Assembly: GCA_964490895.1 (NCBI GenBank)
Contig: CAZBEI010000091.1
Span: forward strand, 1-40,849
Length of the DNA: 40,849 bases
Source of the DNA: JACRAO01 sp964490895
GTDB lineage: Bacteria > Bdellovibrionota > UBA1018
Direction of reading: 5' to 3'
In this document: in pieces, positions 1 through 8,439 of the stretch
Position numbering within the stretch: position 1 is the stretch's first letter
Layout of the letters: the number at the start of each line of letters is the position of its first letter
The notes under the pieces: generated by a model
The model's input: the letters and a program-made list of their open reading frames with translations, nothing else
Told to the model about the DNA's origin: nothing
Databases searched by the model: none
Program-made: the position numbers and the translations under genes

Positions 1-101
1 GCTAGGCAAGTCTGTTGAGCAGTGGGTGCATTATTTTCAAACACACAGGGTGGATTTCCTCCATGAGTAAAAGTTCCTCCTAGAGCTAGGCAAGTCTGTT
101 G
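1..101. repeat. 17-bp direct repeat inside the prepilin-like gene (1-17 and 85-101)
   Basis: The same 17 bases occur at 1-17 and 85-101, an 84-bp spacing equal to 28 codons, in the same reading frame. Each copy encodes QQTCLA on the minus strand. This suggests an internal Cys-containing repeat unit in the C-terminal part of the protein that may continue beyond the window. Confidence 0.7.
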
Positions 102-647
102 GGTTTGAGGACCGTTTTGAGGGAACTCACAAGACAAAACAACTCTACTTGCACCCACTAACTGCGTGTTGAGCTGAACTGCAATGTTTGCAAAGATCGT
201 TTTTGACCCAATAAAAGAGCCCTCATTTTTTGTGGCCTCCAGATGCACATCTGCTAAAAAAACATCCGTGGCAGGAGTTGGCTGAAAATTTCGAACGTCT
301 AATGTTGTAAGCTTGAGTCCTTGAGTGATATCCGTATCGACCTTAGCTAGTCTATTGCCAGTAGCTTGGACCTTAATTTCACTGAGCGCGATAAATGCAC
401 TTGGGTTGGCTGGATTAAAGGCTAGCTGAGGAGTGACGTTGAAAATGGTGGAACAATTCTCCGATTTAGAAAGAAAACTCCTCAAAAGTGCTGATAGATT
501 TTGAAACTCTAAATTGGATTGAACATTCTTGGATGACTTGGTAGTAAACTGAATCATCGTTGCCGTTCCTAAAGCCACCACAGTCATGACACCTGCGGCA
601 ATGAGGACTTCTACAATGGTAAAACCGGCTCTTCTTATTTTTTTCAT
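1..647 (-). CDS. Type IV prepilin-like / minor pseudopilin protein (3' end cut by window)
   Basis: The reading frame starts at an ATG at 647 and stays open to the window edge, so the C-terminus is missing. The protein begins with a short basic leader followed by G-FTIVEVLIAAGVMTVVAL: Gly8 before Phe9 and Glu at mature position 5 is the classic prepilin peptidase site with its hydrophobic N-methylation helix. After this helix come about 180 residues with pairs of cysteines. Proteins of this type are inserted in the inner membrane, cleaved by PilD and assembled into type IV pili or type II secretion pseudopili. The gene follows the 146-aa gene with a 13-bp gap, so the two are probably co-transcribed. 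Near the cut end the protein repeats the motif QQTCLA. Which pilin subclass it is cannot be told from the visible part. Confidence 0.85.
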   Translation of the reverse strand, partial: MKKIRRAGFTIVEVLIAAGVMTVVALGTATMIQFTTKSSKNVQSNLEFQNLSALLRSFLSKSENCSTIFNVTPQLAFNPANPSAFIALSEIKVQATGNRLAKVDTDITQGLKLTTLDVRNFQPTPATDVFLADVHLEATKNEGSFIGSKTIFANIAVQLNTQLVGASRVVLSCEFPQNGPQTQQTCLALGGTFTHGGNPPCVFENNAPTAQQTCL

Positions 648-660
648 AAAACCGCCATCC

Positions 661-1101
661 TTAAATTTTATTCCCCATTTTAGTCAGTGAGATGGCCCTT
701 TTAATTTTTCCTGCTTCTAAATCCCGCATGAGCTTGTCCCACTTGTCTCGGTAGGTCAGGTAATGCGCCTCCAAAGTATTGCACCTAAACAAAATTGCCG
801 GAGTGGGCTTACTTATGTACTGGAGCTGCACCATCGTTTGCTCTAACTGTTTCCGTCGCTCCGTGGGAGGAAGTTTTTCGGCTCCTGAAATAAACTGATT
901 GTAGAGATTATTGATTTGTTCAATCAAAGGCTCTGCCCTTTGGACCAGCTCATTGACTTTTTCAGTGCCGCCCTCAATGGAGCCAAGCTTTTTTTTAATC
1001 CCTTGTCGATTGAGAAGTTCTGTCTCGTCTTTTTTCTTTTCCTCTTCTTCGGCTTCTTCTCTAAGCCTTCGATCTCTAAAGGACTCTTCTGCTTTGGGCA
1101 T
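661..1101 (-). CDS. Small charged helical protein of unknown function
   Basis: A 146-aa soluble protein, strongly charged, with an N-terminal stretch of mixed Glu/Lys/Arg (residues 1-40) that should form a long helix or coiled coil, followed by more helical sequence. It has no signal peptide or membrane segment. It lies directly upstream of the prepilin-like gene on the same strand, so a role linked to pilus or secretion biogenesis is possible, but only by position. No family is recognised. The ATG at 1101 has only a weak purine-rich site (GAGT) before it; no better start is visible. Confidence 0.6.
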   Translation of the reverse strand: MPKAEESFRDRRLREEAEEEEKKKDETELLNRQGIKKKLGSIEGGTEKVNELVQRAEPLIEQINNLYNQFISGAEKLPPTERRKQLEQTMVQLQYISKPTPAILFRCNTLEAHYLTYRDKWDKLMRDLEAGKIKRAISLTKMGNKI

Positions 1102-1223
1102 GACTCATTCTAACATGGAAGCCATTGAAAACAAGGAGCGATTTAATCTACTATTGAGGTTAAAAATCGTCAGAAACCGTAGTCATATGCTATGGGGTTT
1201 ATAGGATAAACATAAAGATAAAT

Positions 1224-2654
1224 ATGAAGATAAAAACTCAATACTCCTGTCAAAGCTGCGGGTACTCGACTCCAAGATGGCTGGGACGCTGCCCCTCTTG
1301 CGAAGAGTGGAATTCTTTGACAGAAGAAAAACTGGACTCTCTGAACTCTCCGAACTTTAATGACACTCCGCAAAATAGTCTCTCGGCTATTCGAGAAAAC
1401 TTTCAAAATAATTCCTCAAAACAAGCCCCAAAGTGGACCTCAATTGGCGACATTTACAAATCCGAGGTCTCTACACAAAAAAGACTTTCCACAGGAATTC
1501 AGGAACTAGACCGTGTGCTGGGAGGAGGCGTCGTTCCGGATAGTTTTATTTTGCTTGGTGGTGACCCTGGAATTGGAAAAAGCACGCTGCTCCTTCAGAT
1601 TGCGAATGGTTTACTCAAGGCACAACCCCAGCACAAACTCCTCTACGTGAGCGGCGAAGAATCGCTCGATCAAATTTCGGCTCGAGCTCAAAGACTGGGT
1701 GTTAAAAATTTCGACAATATTTTCCTCGCCTCAGAAACTCAATTAGAACAAGTGTTCTTGATTCTAAAAGAGCTAAGGCCACAGATTTTATTTATGGATA
1801 GCTTACAAACTTTTTCGACTCAGTTCATTCCATCAGCACCAGGCAATGTCGCACAAATCAGAGAAGTCACTGCCCGACTCATGACTTTAGCAAAATCTGC
1901 AGGCATTGCGATCTGGATGGTTGGACACGTTACAAAAGATGGCAACATTGCTGGCCCTAAGGTCGTCGAACACATGGTGGACACGGTTTTATATTTCGAA
2001 GGAGATGGCACACAGAGCTATCGCCTCTTGAGAACAGTCAAAAATCGATTTGGCAGCACACAAGAACTGGGTGTTTTTGAAATGACAAGCCTTGGACTCA
2101 AAGAAATCTTGAATCCTTCTTCTTTCTTTTTGACAGAAAGAACGGAAGCGATTTCTGGAACTGCAATCACGGTATCTTTAGAAGGAACTCGCCCCATCTT
2201 TGTGGAGCTCCAAGCCTTAGTGATCCCCAGCCCACTGGCCATGCCCCGAAGGACTTCGGTGGGTCTGGAAAGCTCAAAAATTTCTCTTTTGACAGCAATC
2301 TTAGAAAGACACATGAAACTGCCGCTTTCTCAAAAAGATATTTTTTTTAATGTCTCCGGAGGATTAAAACTCTCAGAGCCTGCCTGCGACCTTGCAGCTG
2401 CGGCATGCATTTTATCAAGTCATAGTGAAAAGGCTTTTTCGCCTCACACTGTCTTTATTGGCGAAGTCGGGCTCACCGGCGAAGTGAGATCTGTCCCGCA
2501 ACTCGAGGTCAGACTACACGAGGCAAAAAAACTGGGATTTAAAACAGTGGTCCTCCCTCAAATGCCTGCAAAAAAGTTGGAAGCATTTTCAAATGGCCTA
2601 AAACTCGTCCCCATCTCCAAAATAGCTGAATTAAAGAAAATCCTCGATCTTTAG
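1224..2654 (+). CDS. radA: DNA repair protein RadA (Sms)
   Basis: A full-length 476-aa RadA, a RecA-like ATPase that drives branch migration of recombination intermediates in the cytoplasm. It has an N-terminal four-cysteine zinc finger (residues 9-26, CxxC...CxxC), a Walker A motif GGDPGIGKS at 112-120, a Walker B strand ending ILFMDS near 188-193, the RadA-specific KNRFG motif at 273-277 and a Lon-protease-like C-terminal domain containing a GEVGLTGEVR segment. Length and motif order match the family. The ribosome binding site is poor, but the zinc finger begins right after this ATG, so the start is reliable. It converges with glpK, with only 10 bp between the two stop codons. Confidence 0.97.
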   Translation: MKIKTQYSCQSCGYSTPRWLGRCPSCEEWNSLTEEKLDSLNSPNFNDTPQNSLSAIRENFQNNSSKQAPKWTSIGDIYKSEVSTQKRLSTGIQELDRVLGGGVVPDSFILLGGDPGIGKSTLLLQIANGLLKAQPQHKLLYVSGEESLDQISARAQRLGVKNFDNIFLASETQLEQVFLILKELRPQILFMDSLQTFSTQFIPSAPGNVAQIREVTARLMTLAKSAGIAIWMVGHVTKDGNIAGPKVVEHMVDTVLYFEGDGTQSYRLLRTVKNRFGSTQELGVFEMTSLGLKEILNPSSFFLTERTEAISGTAITVSLEGTRPIFVELQALVIPSPLAMPRRTSVGLESSKISLLTAILERHMKLPLSQKDIFFNVSGGLKLSEPACDLAAAACILSSHSEKAFSPHTVFIGEVGLTGEVRSVPQLEVRLHEAKKLGFKTVVLPQMPAKKLEAFSNGLKLVPISKIAELKKILDL

Positions 2655-2664
2655 CTTCTAAAAA

Positions 2665-4158
2665 TTATTTTTTTTGGTCCCTATCTAGCACTCTGTGTAC
2701 AGCCCGCTCCCAACGCTCTAAAGCCTTTTGTCTTTGTCCCTCACTAAACTGAGGCTTAAACACTCGGTCTTCTTTCCAAGTTTTTTCGATCTCAGCGGAA
2801 TCATTCCACAACCCCACCCCCAAGCCTGCCGCAAAAAGCGCACCTAAACTTGTTGTCTCAAGATATTTAGGCCGCCTGAGCTCGACTCCCACAATATCTG
2901 CCTGAAATTGCATCAATAAATTATTTTCTGCAGCGCCCCCATCAACGTTTAAGGTCCGAAGAGGCTTCCCTAAATCTTTTTGCATTGCACTTAATAAATC
3001 TGCATTTTGAAAGGCAATTCCCTCTAAAACAGCTCGCGCCATATGGGCTTTAGTAATTCCGCGGGTGAGCCCAGTAAACATCCCCGTTGCATGAGGATCC
3101 CAATAGGGAGCCCCAAGTCCCGTCAATGCTGGAACAAAAACAACACCCAGAGAAGTGTCTACACTTTGAGCCAGATTTTCGATCTCGCTCGAATTTTTAA
3201 TCCAATTCAAACCATCACGAACCCACTGCACAGCCGCCCCAGCTATAAAGGCACTTCCCTCTAATGCATAAGTGTACTCTCCCTTTTTCAGCTCCCACGC
3301 AATGGTAGTCAATAGACGGTGTTTGCTTTTTACTGGTTTCGAACCAGTATTCAGAAGTAAAAAAGCGCCCGTGCCATAAGTACATTTTGCCATGCCTTCT
3401 TTGACACAAGCTTGCCCTAAAAGGGCTGCTTGCTGATCTCCCAAAATCCCGGAAATGGGAATCCCATCTGGAAGTCCAGGGACTGCTTTTGTAGTACCGA
3501 AAATTCCTACTGAAGGCTGCACCTCGGGCCAAATATCTTTTGGAACCCCTAAAATCTCACACAGTTCAGAATCCCAATCATGTGACTGTAAATGAAAACA
3601 CAAAGTCCGGCTTGCATTACTGGGCTCCGTTGCATGTACTTTTCCGCCACTTAAGTTTGCCAGAAGATAACTGTCAATTGTTCCGGCAGCACATTCCCCT
3701 TTTTTATAGGCAGACTGAACTACACTCTCGTTCTGAAAAACCCATGCCGCCTTCGTTCCTGAAAAATAAGGATCGAGCAAAAGTCCTGTTTTATCTTGAA
3801 ATAAAGGCTCAAGCCCCTTCTTTTTTAATTGAGCGCAAAAATCAGCCGTCCTTCTATCCTGCCAGACGATAGCTCTACACAGAGGTTGCAGCGTTTTTCG
3901 ATTCCAAAAACAAAGGGTCTCTCTTTGATTCGTAATGCCAATGGCTCTTATTTTCTTAGGATCCACTTTCTCTGCAACGGCTTTAACGCACCAGAGCACT
4001 GTTTTCCAAATTAAAGATAAATCATGCTCTACAAATCCGGGTTGTGGAAAAAACTGCTCAAAATCGAGTGATTCTTGAGCAATTTTGTTTAGATTCTCAT
4101 CCATCAAGAGGGCCGTAGTTCCAGTCGTGCCTTGGTCAATTGCTAAAAGATAATGCAT
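2665..4158 (-). CDS. glpK: Glycerol kinase
   Basis: A 497-aa FGGY-family kinase that phosphorylates glycerol to glycerol 3-phosphate. Visible signatures are the N-terminal phosphate loop DQGTTGTT (residues 8-15), the region around GILGDQQAALLGQ, the YGTGAF segment, GLGAPYWDPHATG and the C-terminal ATP-site motif GGAAENNLLMQFQADI. I chose the ATG at 4158 because the family's first strand begins immediately after it. A GGAG lies 13 bases upstream, which is a long spacing, and an alternative TTG at 4194 would add 12 residues unlike the family. There is no glycerol facilitator or glycerol-3-phosphate dehydrogenase next to it. It is divergent from the membrane protein gene at 4227. Confidence 0.96.
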   Translation of the reverse strand: MHYLLAIDQGTTGTTALLMDENLNKIAQESLDFEQFFPQPGFVEHDLSLIWKTVLWCVKAVAEKVDPKKIRAIGITNQRETLCFWNRKTLQPLCRAIVWQDRRTADFCAQLKKKGLEPLFQDKTGLLLDPYFSGTKAAWVFQNESVVQSAYKKGECAAGTIDSYLLANLSGGKVHATEPSNASRTLCFHLQSHDWDSELCEILGVPKDIWPEVQPSVGIFGTTKAVPGLPDGIPISGILGDQQAALLGQACVKEGMAKCTYGTGAFLLLNTGSKPVKSKHRLLTTIAWELKKGEYTYALEGSAFIAGAAVQWVRDGLNWIKNSSEIENLAQSVDTSLGVVFVPALTGLGAPYWDPHATGMFTGLTRGITKAHMARAVLEGIAFQNADLLSAMQKDLGKPLRTLNVDGGAAENNLLMQFQADIVGVELRRPKYLETTSLGALFAAGLGVGLWNDSAEIEKTWKEDRVFKPQFSEGQRQKALERWERAVHRVLDRDQKK

Positions 4159-4226
4159 ACTTAATTCAATACTCCGTAGGTCAAAAAGGTTCAAGTAACG
4201 AATTTAAAAGCCCGAAAAGCTAAGAG

Positions 4227-5351
4227 ATGAACTGGAGTATCCTTAAACCCATTAAACCCCTTAGACCCTTTAAGCCCTATTTAAGAAATAAAAAATACCT
4301 CTTTGGGATTTCATTTTTTTTAGCAACACTTGTATCTATCCTGATCTATAACGCAGATCTTTACTTTGCTCGCACTTCTGTAAAAAATTTGTCACTGCAG
4401 CTGGCCCGACAAATTGCAACACAAGCAGAGTCTTTAAGTCTAGTAGCTCAAGAACGAAATACTCCAGACCCTGTCGCTTGGGCCGCCACCTACCTCAATC
4501 AAGGCACAGAGCCAAAAGTTTTCGAAATTTCCAAAATAAAAGGCACCTCGTTCCAAGAAAGAGAAAATTACGGATTTTATCCACACGATCTTATTTTTAA
4601 ATATTTCAAGATCATTAAATCAGAAGACCTCTCTGCTATTCAAATGGTCATCCATCTCAATTACAATGGCTTTTTAGGTTCAAAATCCAGAATGACCAAC
4701 GATGCCTTTTTGCTCTTCTTTTTTCTTGGCTGCATTTCATTGATTTATTTTATTTTAAAACCTCACGACTTGCACACAGTAGAAGATTCCGAAAGCTTGA
4801 GATCAAAGCTCAAACCCTGGCTCCAAGAGGCAAAAAAACTACTCGCTTTCTTAGGAATTAGGATCCGTGATTTCTTAAAATTTGCAGAAAAAATCATCCA
4901 AGCGACTATCAAATCACGGGACTCACTCGAAAGTCTGAAAGAGCGCATCCACTCCGAGCTTTATGAAATGGAGGAGGGGAGAACGTTGATCCAAGAGGCC
5001 GAAAAACTGGCTGTCGACGCAGAGGCTAAAGTTCTAAATTTAATCATTGAAACAGCGCAGTGGGGTGACAAAGGAAAGGCTTTTAGCGCTCAGGCCGAAG
5101 AACTCCATAAACTTGTCCAAAAAATTCGTCAACTTTGTCAAAAAACAGAGTCTAAACTCAGGCATTTAGAAACTCAAATACAACCTTGGTCTACCGATTT
5201 AGATATTGCTTACCAATTTTTTAATGATGTAATGCAATCCTCCAATGAAATTCAGGGAAATTTGACTCTAGCCACAGCCTCCCTCAGCGAACAAGCAAAG
5301 CATATTCAAAAAATAGCAGGTGAGTTACAAATGACGAATGTGAAAAAATAA
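4227..5351 (+). CDS. Two-TM membrane protein with long cytoplasmic coiled coil (chemoreceptor-like layout)
   Basis: A 374-aa protein with a short cytoplasmic N-terminus, a first membrane helix near residues 24-41, a domain of about 115 residues predicted outside the membrane, a second helix at about 160-178 and then almost 200 residues of heptad-rich helix. The layout resembles a methyl-accepting chemotaxis protein, but I see neither a HAMP domain nor the conserved receptor hairpin tip, so it should not be called a chemoreceptor. It is the first gene of a + strand series that continues with the GYF_2 protein (38 bp away) and two PilZ proteins. A membrane sensor or scaffold role is inferred from layout only. 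Confidence 0.8.
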   Translation: MNWSILKPIKPLRPFKPYLRNKKYLFGISFFLATLVSILIYNADLYFARTSVKNLSLQLARQIATQAESLSLVAQERNTPDPVAWAATYLNQGTEPKVFEISKIKGTSFQERENYGFYPHDLIFKYFKIIKSEDLSAIQMVIHLNYNGFLGSKSRMTNDAFLLFFFLGCISLIYFILKPHDLHTVEDSESLRSKLKPWLQEAKKLLAFLGIRIRDFLKFAEKIIQATIKSRDSLESLKERIHSELYEMEEGRTLIQEAEKLAVDAEAKVLNLIIETAQWGDKGKAFSAQAEELHKLVQKIRQLCQKTESKLRHLETQIQPWSTDLDIAYQFFNDVMQSSNEIQGNLTLATASLSEQAKHIQKIAGELQMTNVKK

Positions 5352-5389
5352 ATTGCTTCACTAAAACATTTAAAATAGACTGACCCATT

Positions 5390-6841
5390 ATGGATGGGAA
5401 TTTAGAAAAAAAATGGTTCGTCTATCTTGAAGATCACCACGAAGGTCCGTTTTCCATACAAGAAATTGAATCAAAAATGACGGAGGGCAAAGTCCGCTCA
5501 CAAAATTTTGTCTGGGCAGAGGGAATGAGTGATTGGGAACCCATGCCAACTGTTCCAGATTTCCAAAACTTGGTCCAAAAACTTGAGCCTCCCATTAAAG
5601 AGGTCTCTCCAATCGAACAAAAAGAAGAGCCCTCTTTCTCTTTCAAGACGAACTTAAACAAAGAAGCCGATCCCCTAGAAGAACCGTTCCATGCACCCCT
5701 TTGGACGCCTCCACAAAAGACTTCTACTCCTTGGCTAAAAATAACCTGTCTTTTTATTATCCCGATCGGCATTGGTTTTGTGTTTTACAAAGGATACTTG
5801 AATTCTTTCATTAGAAAAACTCATTCACAAACGCTATTTGTGGAAAAATGGATAGAAAAGATCCCATTTTTAAGCCAGTGGTTTTCTCCTCTTCCTGTAA
5901 TCAGTGATCTTACGTCTGAGGACTACGAAGAACTCAAAACTGCTGCCCGCGCAAAACCAGGACAGGATGGCCCTAAAACTGCAATTGCACTATCGACTCG
6001 GGAGCACAGCATGCCTTCGTTTTATTTAGCGACAGACTTGCCAGAAGGTGCAAAATTTGAATACTTTTTAGAGGGAATTCCAAACACACTTCTCAACCAC
6101 ATGAGTTTTTCGTCACAAGGGCATTTCAGCATATCAAAAAAATTAGGTAAAACACCCCCCATTGGATTTCCGGATGGCCAGCCTATTCCACGCGGCGAAT
6201 ATTGGGTTTATGTTGTCGAAGCACAAGACCAACCCTCCGATGTAAGTTCCCTCTTAACCTCATTAGAAACAGCAAAAATTGAACTGCCAGACAAACTTCC
6301 TAAAGGAAAAAAGCTCATAGCAAAAAAAACCTTCTTTTTAGGGGGATTGAAAGACACTGTCTACGAGGAACGGCTCAAAGAATTTCACGAAAAAATTAAA
6401 CTGAAGGTTAAAAATGAGTTAGATGAAATAAAACAATTTACCCAAACCCTAGACAGTCAAATTCAAGCCTCTACCTCTGAGTTTAATCGTGTGAAGCAAA
6501 TTAAAAGTCAACCCCAACAACAAAAAGGTTGGAAAAATTTTCACGAAAAGTGGACTCACTTAGAGAGTCAACTCAATGAAACGTTTACCAAGTGGACCCC
6601 ACAAATTACACAAAATGAGTTCTTTTTTGGAAAACTATACACTCTTATCCAAACAGTCGGAGACCGAACAGATAAACTACACATGGTGCAAAACTCGTAT
6701 TTTACTGCCCCTGTGGATTTGAAGTCCTTCGAAATCCAATTGGGCGAAGCCACGGCACAGACACAGACTTCTCTATCAGAACTTCGAGCAAAATCTGAGG
6801 AAGCAGAAAAACAGGAAAATGAACATGAACATGAACATTAA
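5390..6841 (+). CDS. GYF_2-domain membrane protein with C-terminal coiled coil
   Basis: A 483-aa protein. Residues 9-58 form a GYF_2 (DUF4339) domain, with the typical W..Y....GPFS start and the WAEGMSDWEPM end; such domains bind proline-rich peptides. A Pro/Glu-rich linker follows, then one membrane helix near 115-133. The remaining ~350 residues would lie outside the cytoplasm: a beta-rich part (about 190-310) and a coiled coil (about 330-480). The protein ends in a short Glu-His repeat encoded by a 6-bp tandem repeat that also contains the start codons of the next gene. Between an upstream coiled-coil membrane protein and downstream PilZ proteins, it looks like part of a membrane-associated regulatory complex. 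The precise job is unknown. Confidence 0.85.
   Translation: MDGNLEKKWFVYLEDHHEGPFSIQEIESKMTEGKVRSQNFVWAEGMSDWEPMPTVPDFQNLVQKLEPPIKEVSPIEQKEEPSFSFKTNLNKEADPLEEPFHAPLWTPPQKTSTPWLKITCLFIIPIGIGFVFYKGYLNSFIRKTHSQTLFVEKWIEKIPFLSQWFSPLPVISDLTSEDYEELKTAARAKPGQDGPKTAIALSTREHSMPSFYLATDLPEGAKFEYFLEGIPNTLLNHMSFSSQGHFSISKKLGKTPPIGFPDGQPIPRGEYWVYVVEAQDQPSDVSSLLTSLETAKIELPDKLPKGKKLIAKKTFFLGGLKDTVYEERLKEFHEKIKLKVKNELDEIKQFTQTLDSQIQASTSEFNRVKQIKSQPQQQKGWKNFHEKWTHLESQLNETFTKWTPQITQNEFFFGKLYTLIQTVGDRTDKLHMVQNSYFTAPVDLKSFEIQLGEATAQTQTSLSELRAKSEEAEKQENEHEHEH
6819..6838 (+). repeat. Hexanucleotide tandem repeat spanning stop and start codons
   Basis: ATGAAC is repeated just over three times. In the upstream frame it encodes alternating Glu and His just before the stop codon. 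In the downstream frame it encodes alternating Met and Asn and supplies three in-frame ATG codons (6819, 6825, 6831). A gain or loss of a unit would change both proteins without shifting either frame. Confidence 0.85.
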
Positions 6842-7214
6842 AGAAAAACGAAAATCTCCCAGAAAAAAAGTCATCCAGACTTTTTCATTATTTATTGTTA
6901 TTCCAAAAAAAGGGGTGCACCGGTTACCCATCCATGACTTAAGTGACAGTGGCCTAGGTTTTGACTTTGATATTGAAGGTGAGTCGAGTACAGATTTTCC
7001 GATTAAAACAGGTGAGGAATTCGACATTCATTTATATTTAAACCAAACTTTATTTCTGCCATTAAAAGCAAAAATAGTCCGAATTGAAATGAGAGGCACC
7101 ATCAGACGTACAGGAGCAGAGTTGGCTGACACTGGCGCACCTGGTTATAAAGCTTTTTGCTCCTTTGTTCAAATGCTTGAGAATATTGAAGGAATTGCTG
7201 TTATTCAGAGCTAA
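6819..7214 (+). CDS. PilZ-domain protein (c-di-GMP effector)
   Basis: A 131-aa single-domain PilZ protein. The two ligand signatures are present: the arginine motif RKSPR at residues 11-15 (RxxxR) and DLSDSG at 40-45 (D/NxSxxG), followed by the beta-barrel strands and a C-terminal helix. PilZ domains bind cyclic-di-GMP and pass the signal to a partner. It overlaps the end of the GYF_2 gene by 23 bp, so it is very likely translationally coupled. Three in-frame ATGs are possible; AGGAAA precedes the first at 6819 by a very short gap and would fit the second (6825) equally well. Confidence 0.9.
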   Translation: MNMNMNIKEKRKSPRKKVIQTFSLFIVIPKKGVHRLPIHDLSDSGLGFDFDIEGESSTDFPIKTGEEFDIHLYLNQTLFLPLKAKIVRIEMRGTIRRTGAELADTGAPGYKAFCSFVQMLENIEGIAVIQS

Positions 7215-7292
7215 TTTTTCACATTTTCTAGGCATTTTTTTCTCATTTATTAAGATCCCCATCCACCGATAAGTCCATTAGAGGATCTTGAG

Positions 7293-7769
7293 ATGTCATC
7301 GGACTCAAAAACCAAAGATCAGGTGGTCGATTTTTCAGAAGCGCGCGCTCAAAAGATGAACGAAAAACGCAGAAAAGCTGAGCGTATTTTTTTTCAGCAG
7401 CTTTTGAATGTCTTTTGCGAGACTCCTCAGCATGAAAAAGAACTCAAACCCGTGGATTTGGTCGATGTGAGCGAAGACGGCTGCTCCATACAAATGCCAT
7501 TTGACCCCAATCTTCCATGGCCCACAGACCTAAAACAACCGTTGAATCTCAGACTTTACTTTAGCCAAGACACTTACTTGCCAGTTCACTTAAAAATTGA
7601 AAACTCAAGACCCTGCATTGAACAAGGAGTTCGTCTTGTGCGCTATGGCTGTAGCGTCGATAAAACAACAACCTCTTACTCTGCTTACCAGCAGTTTATT
7701 CGATTTTTAAAACTGTATGCAGAGCACGCCCATAAAGATCAGGGCAATACCACTGTGTTTTATATATAG
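7293..7769 (+). CDS. PilZ-like domain protein
   Basis: A 158-aa soluble protein. RRKAER (residues 26-31) provides an RxxxR motif and DVSEDG (58-63) a D/NxSxxG motif, so cyclic-di-GMP binding is plausible. The later part fits PilZ strands and a terminal helix. It starts 78 bp after the previous PilZ gene with a GGATCTTGAG stretch before the ATG, so it may be in the same operon. Overall similarity to PilZ is weaker than for the neighbour, so binding ability is less certain. Confidence 0.75.
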   Translation: MSSDSKTKDQVVDFSEARAQKMNEKRRKAERIFFQQLLNVFCETPQHEKELKPVDLVDVSEDGCSIQMPFDPNLPWPTDLKQPLNLRLYFSQDTYLPVHLKIENSRPCIEQGVRLVRYGCSVDKTTTSYSAYQQFIRFLKLYAEHAHKDQGNTTVFYI

Positions 7770-7786
7770 CCAACGAAGTCAAATCA

Positions 7787-7948
7787 CTATGCAGCTTTTT
7801 TGCGAAGAAGCTCTTTCTTTTTAGGCTGTTTCTTACCCTGTAGCCACAGGGAGAGAATTTTTGCTGCTTTCTCAGGATTTTTTTGAATTAAATCAATGGT
7901 TTTTTGACGAAAAATCTCAAGACCGTTCCTGTCATTTACCTTGTGCAA
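7787..7948 (-). CDS. 53-aa basic protein with a FliF C-terminus-like motif
   Basis: A short gene starting at TTG (7948), which is preceded by GGGAGG five bases upstream; an in-frame stop lies 15 bases before the TTG. The product reads as one amphipathic block, IDLIQKNPEKAAKILSLWL, followed by a lysine-rich tail. That block resembles the C-terminal tail of the flagellar MS-ring protein FliF, which binds FliG (Asp/Asn-Pro...Ala...Trp-Leu pattern). It is 15 bp downstream of the 66-aa gene and surely co-transcribed with it. No flagellar genes are nearby. The resemblance is a pattern match by eye over about 20 residues, so function is unproven. Confidence 0.7.
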   Translation of the reverse strand: MHKVNDRNGLEIFRQKTIDLIQKNPEKAAKILSLWLQGKKQPKKKELLRKKAA

Positions 7949-7963
7949 CTGCACCTCCCTCAA

Positions 7964-8164
7964 TCAGGAGTGTCTTGGAAGTTTATTATGGTAGCTGGAA
8001 CTCATTGCAGCTGACTCGATCTCTTTTTCGTCTACGGAACCCCAGAAAACTTCCCCATTGACGACTGAAAAAGCGAACCACCTCTCGCCTAATTTTTGAT
8101 ACAAAATTTCGACGGAATCATCCATCACAGGTTCATTTTTTTTATTATTTTTAATGTACTCCAT
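7964..8164 (-). CDS. 66-aa protein of unknown function
   Basis: A 66-aa acidic soluble protein. The ATG at 8164 is chosen because a strong AGGAGGG lies six bases upstream; a further in-frame start 24 bp earlier has no such site. The middle part, with alternating hydrophobic residues and FAFSVVNGEVFWG, looks like a small beta-sheet. It is the first gene of a two-gene minus operon with the 53-aa protein. No family recognised. Confidence 0.7.
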   Translation of the reverse strand: MEYIKNNKKNEPVMDDSVEILYQKLGERWFAFSVVNGEVFWGSVDEKEIESAAMSSSYHNKLPRHS

Positions 8165-8243
8165 AAAGATCCCTCCTAGAATATCCATGAATTTAAAGAC
8201 ACCTAATGAAGCTATCGGCTGTGATTGAGAAATAAATGAGAGG

Positions 8244-8272
8244 GAAAATTTTGCCTACAGAAAATTTTGCCT
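8244..8272. repeat. Two copies of a 13-bp repeat (8244-8256, 8260-8272)
   Basis: GAAAATTTTGCCT occurs twice with a three-base gap, upstream of the tRNA gene. The second copy runs into a small dyad (TGCCT-GTCT-AGGCA). The 8165-8439 gap otherwise shows no gene. The repeat may be a regulatory site or a chance duplication. Confidence 0.6.
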
Positions 8273-8439
8273 GTCTAGGCAGAAGGAGATTTTGTCACTG
8301 CAATTTTTCCAGTCAAAGAACTGTCTTGCACATCTTGAAAAGAATAGACATCCGATTGATCTAAAGGTATCCCTTTTTAATACGTTATTCCTGATTTTGC
8401 TAGACGGATTTACAAACACTTTAGTAATAGTCCTTGAAT

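Noticed and set aside
911..1204. Open frames on the + strand over 911-1204
   Set aside because: They are antisense to the 146-aa gene, are Ser/Phe-rich without domains and have no good ribosome site.
4227..5351. Chemoreceptor (MCP) annotation
   Set aside because: The layout fits but the conserved hairpin tip and HAMP domain are not seen.
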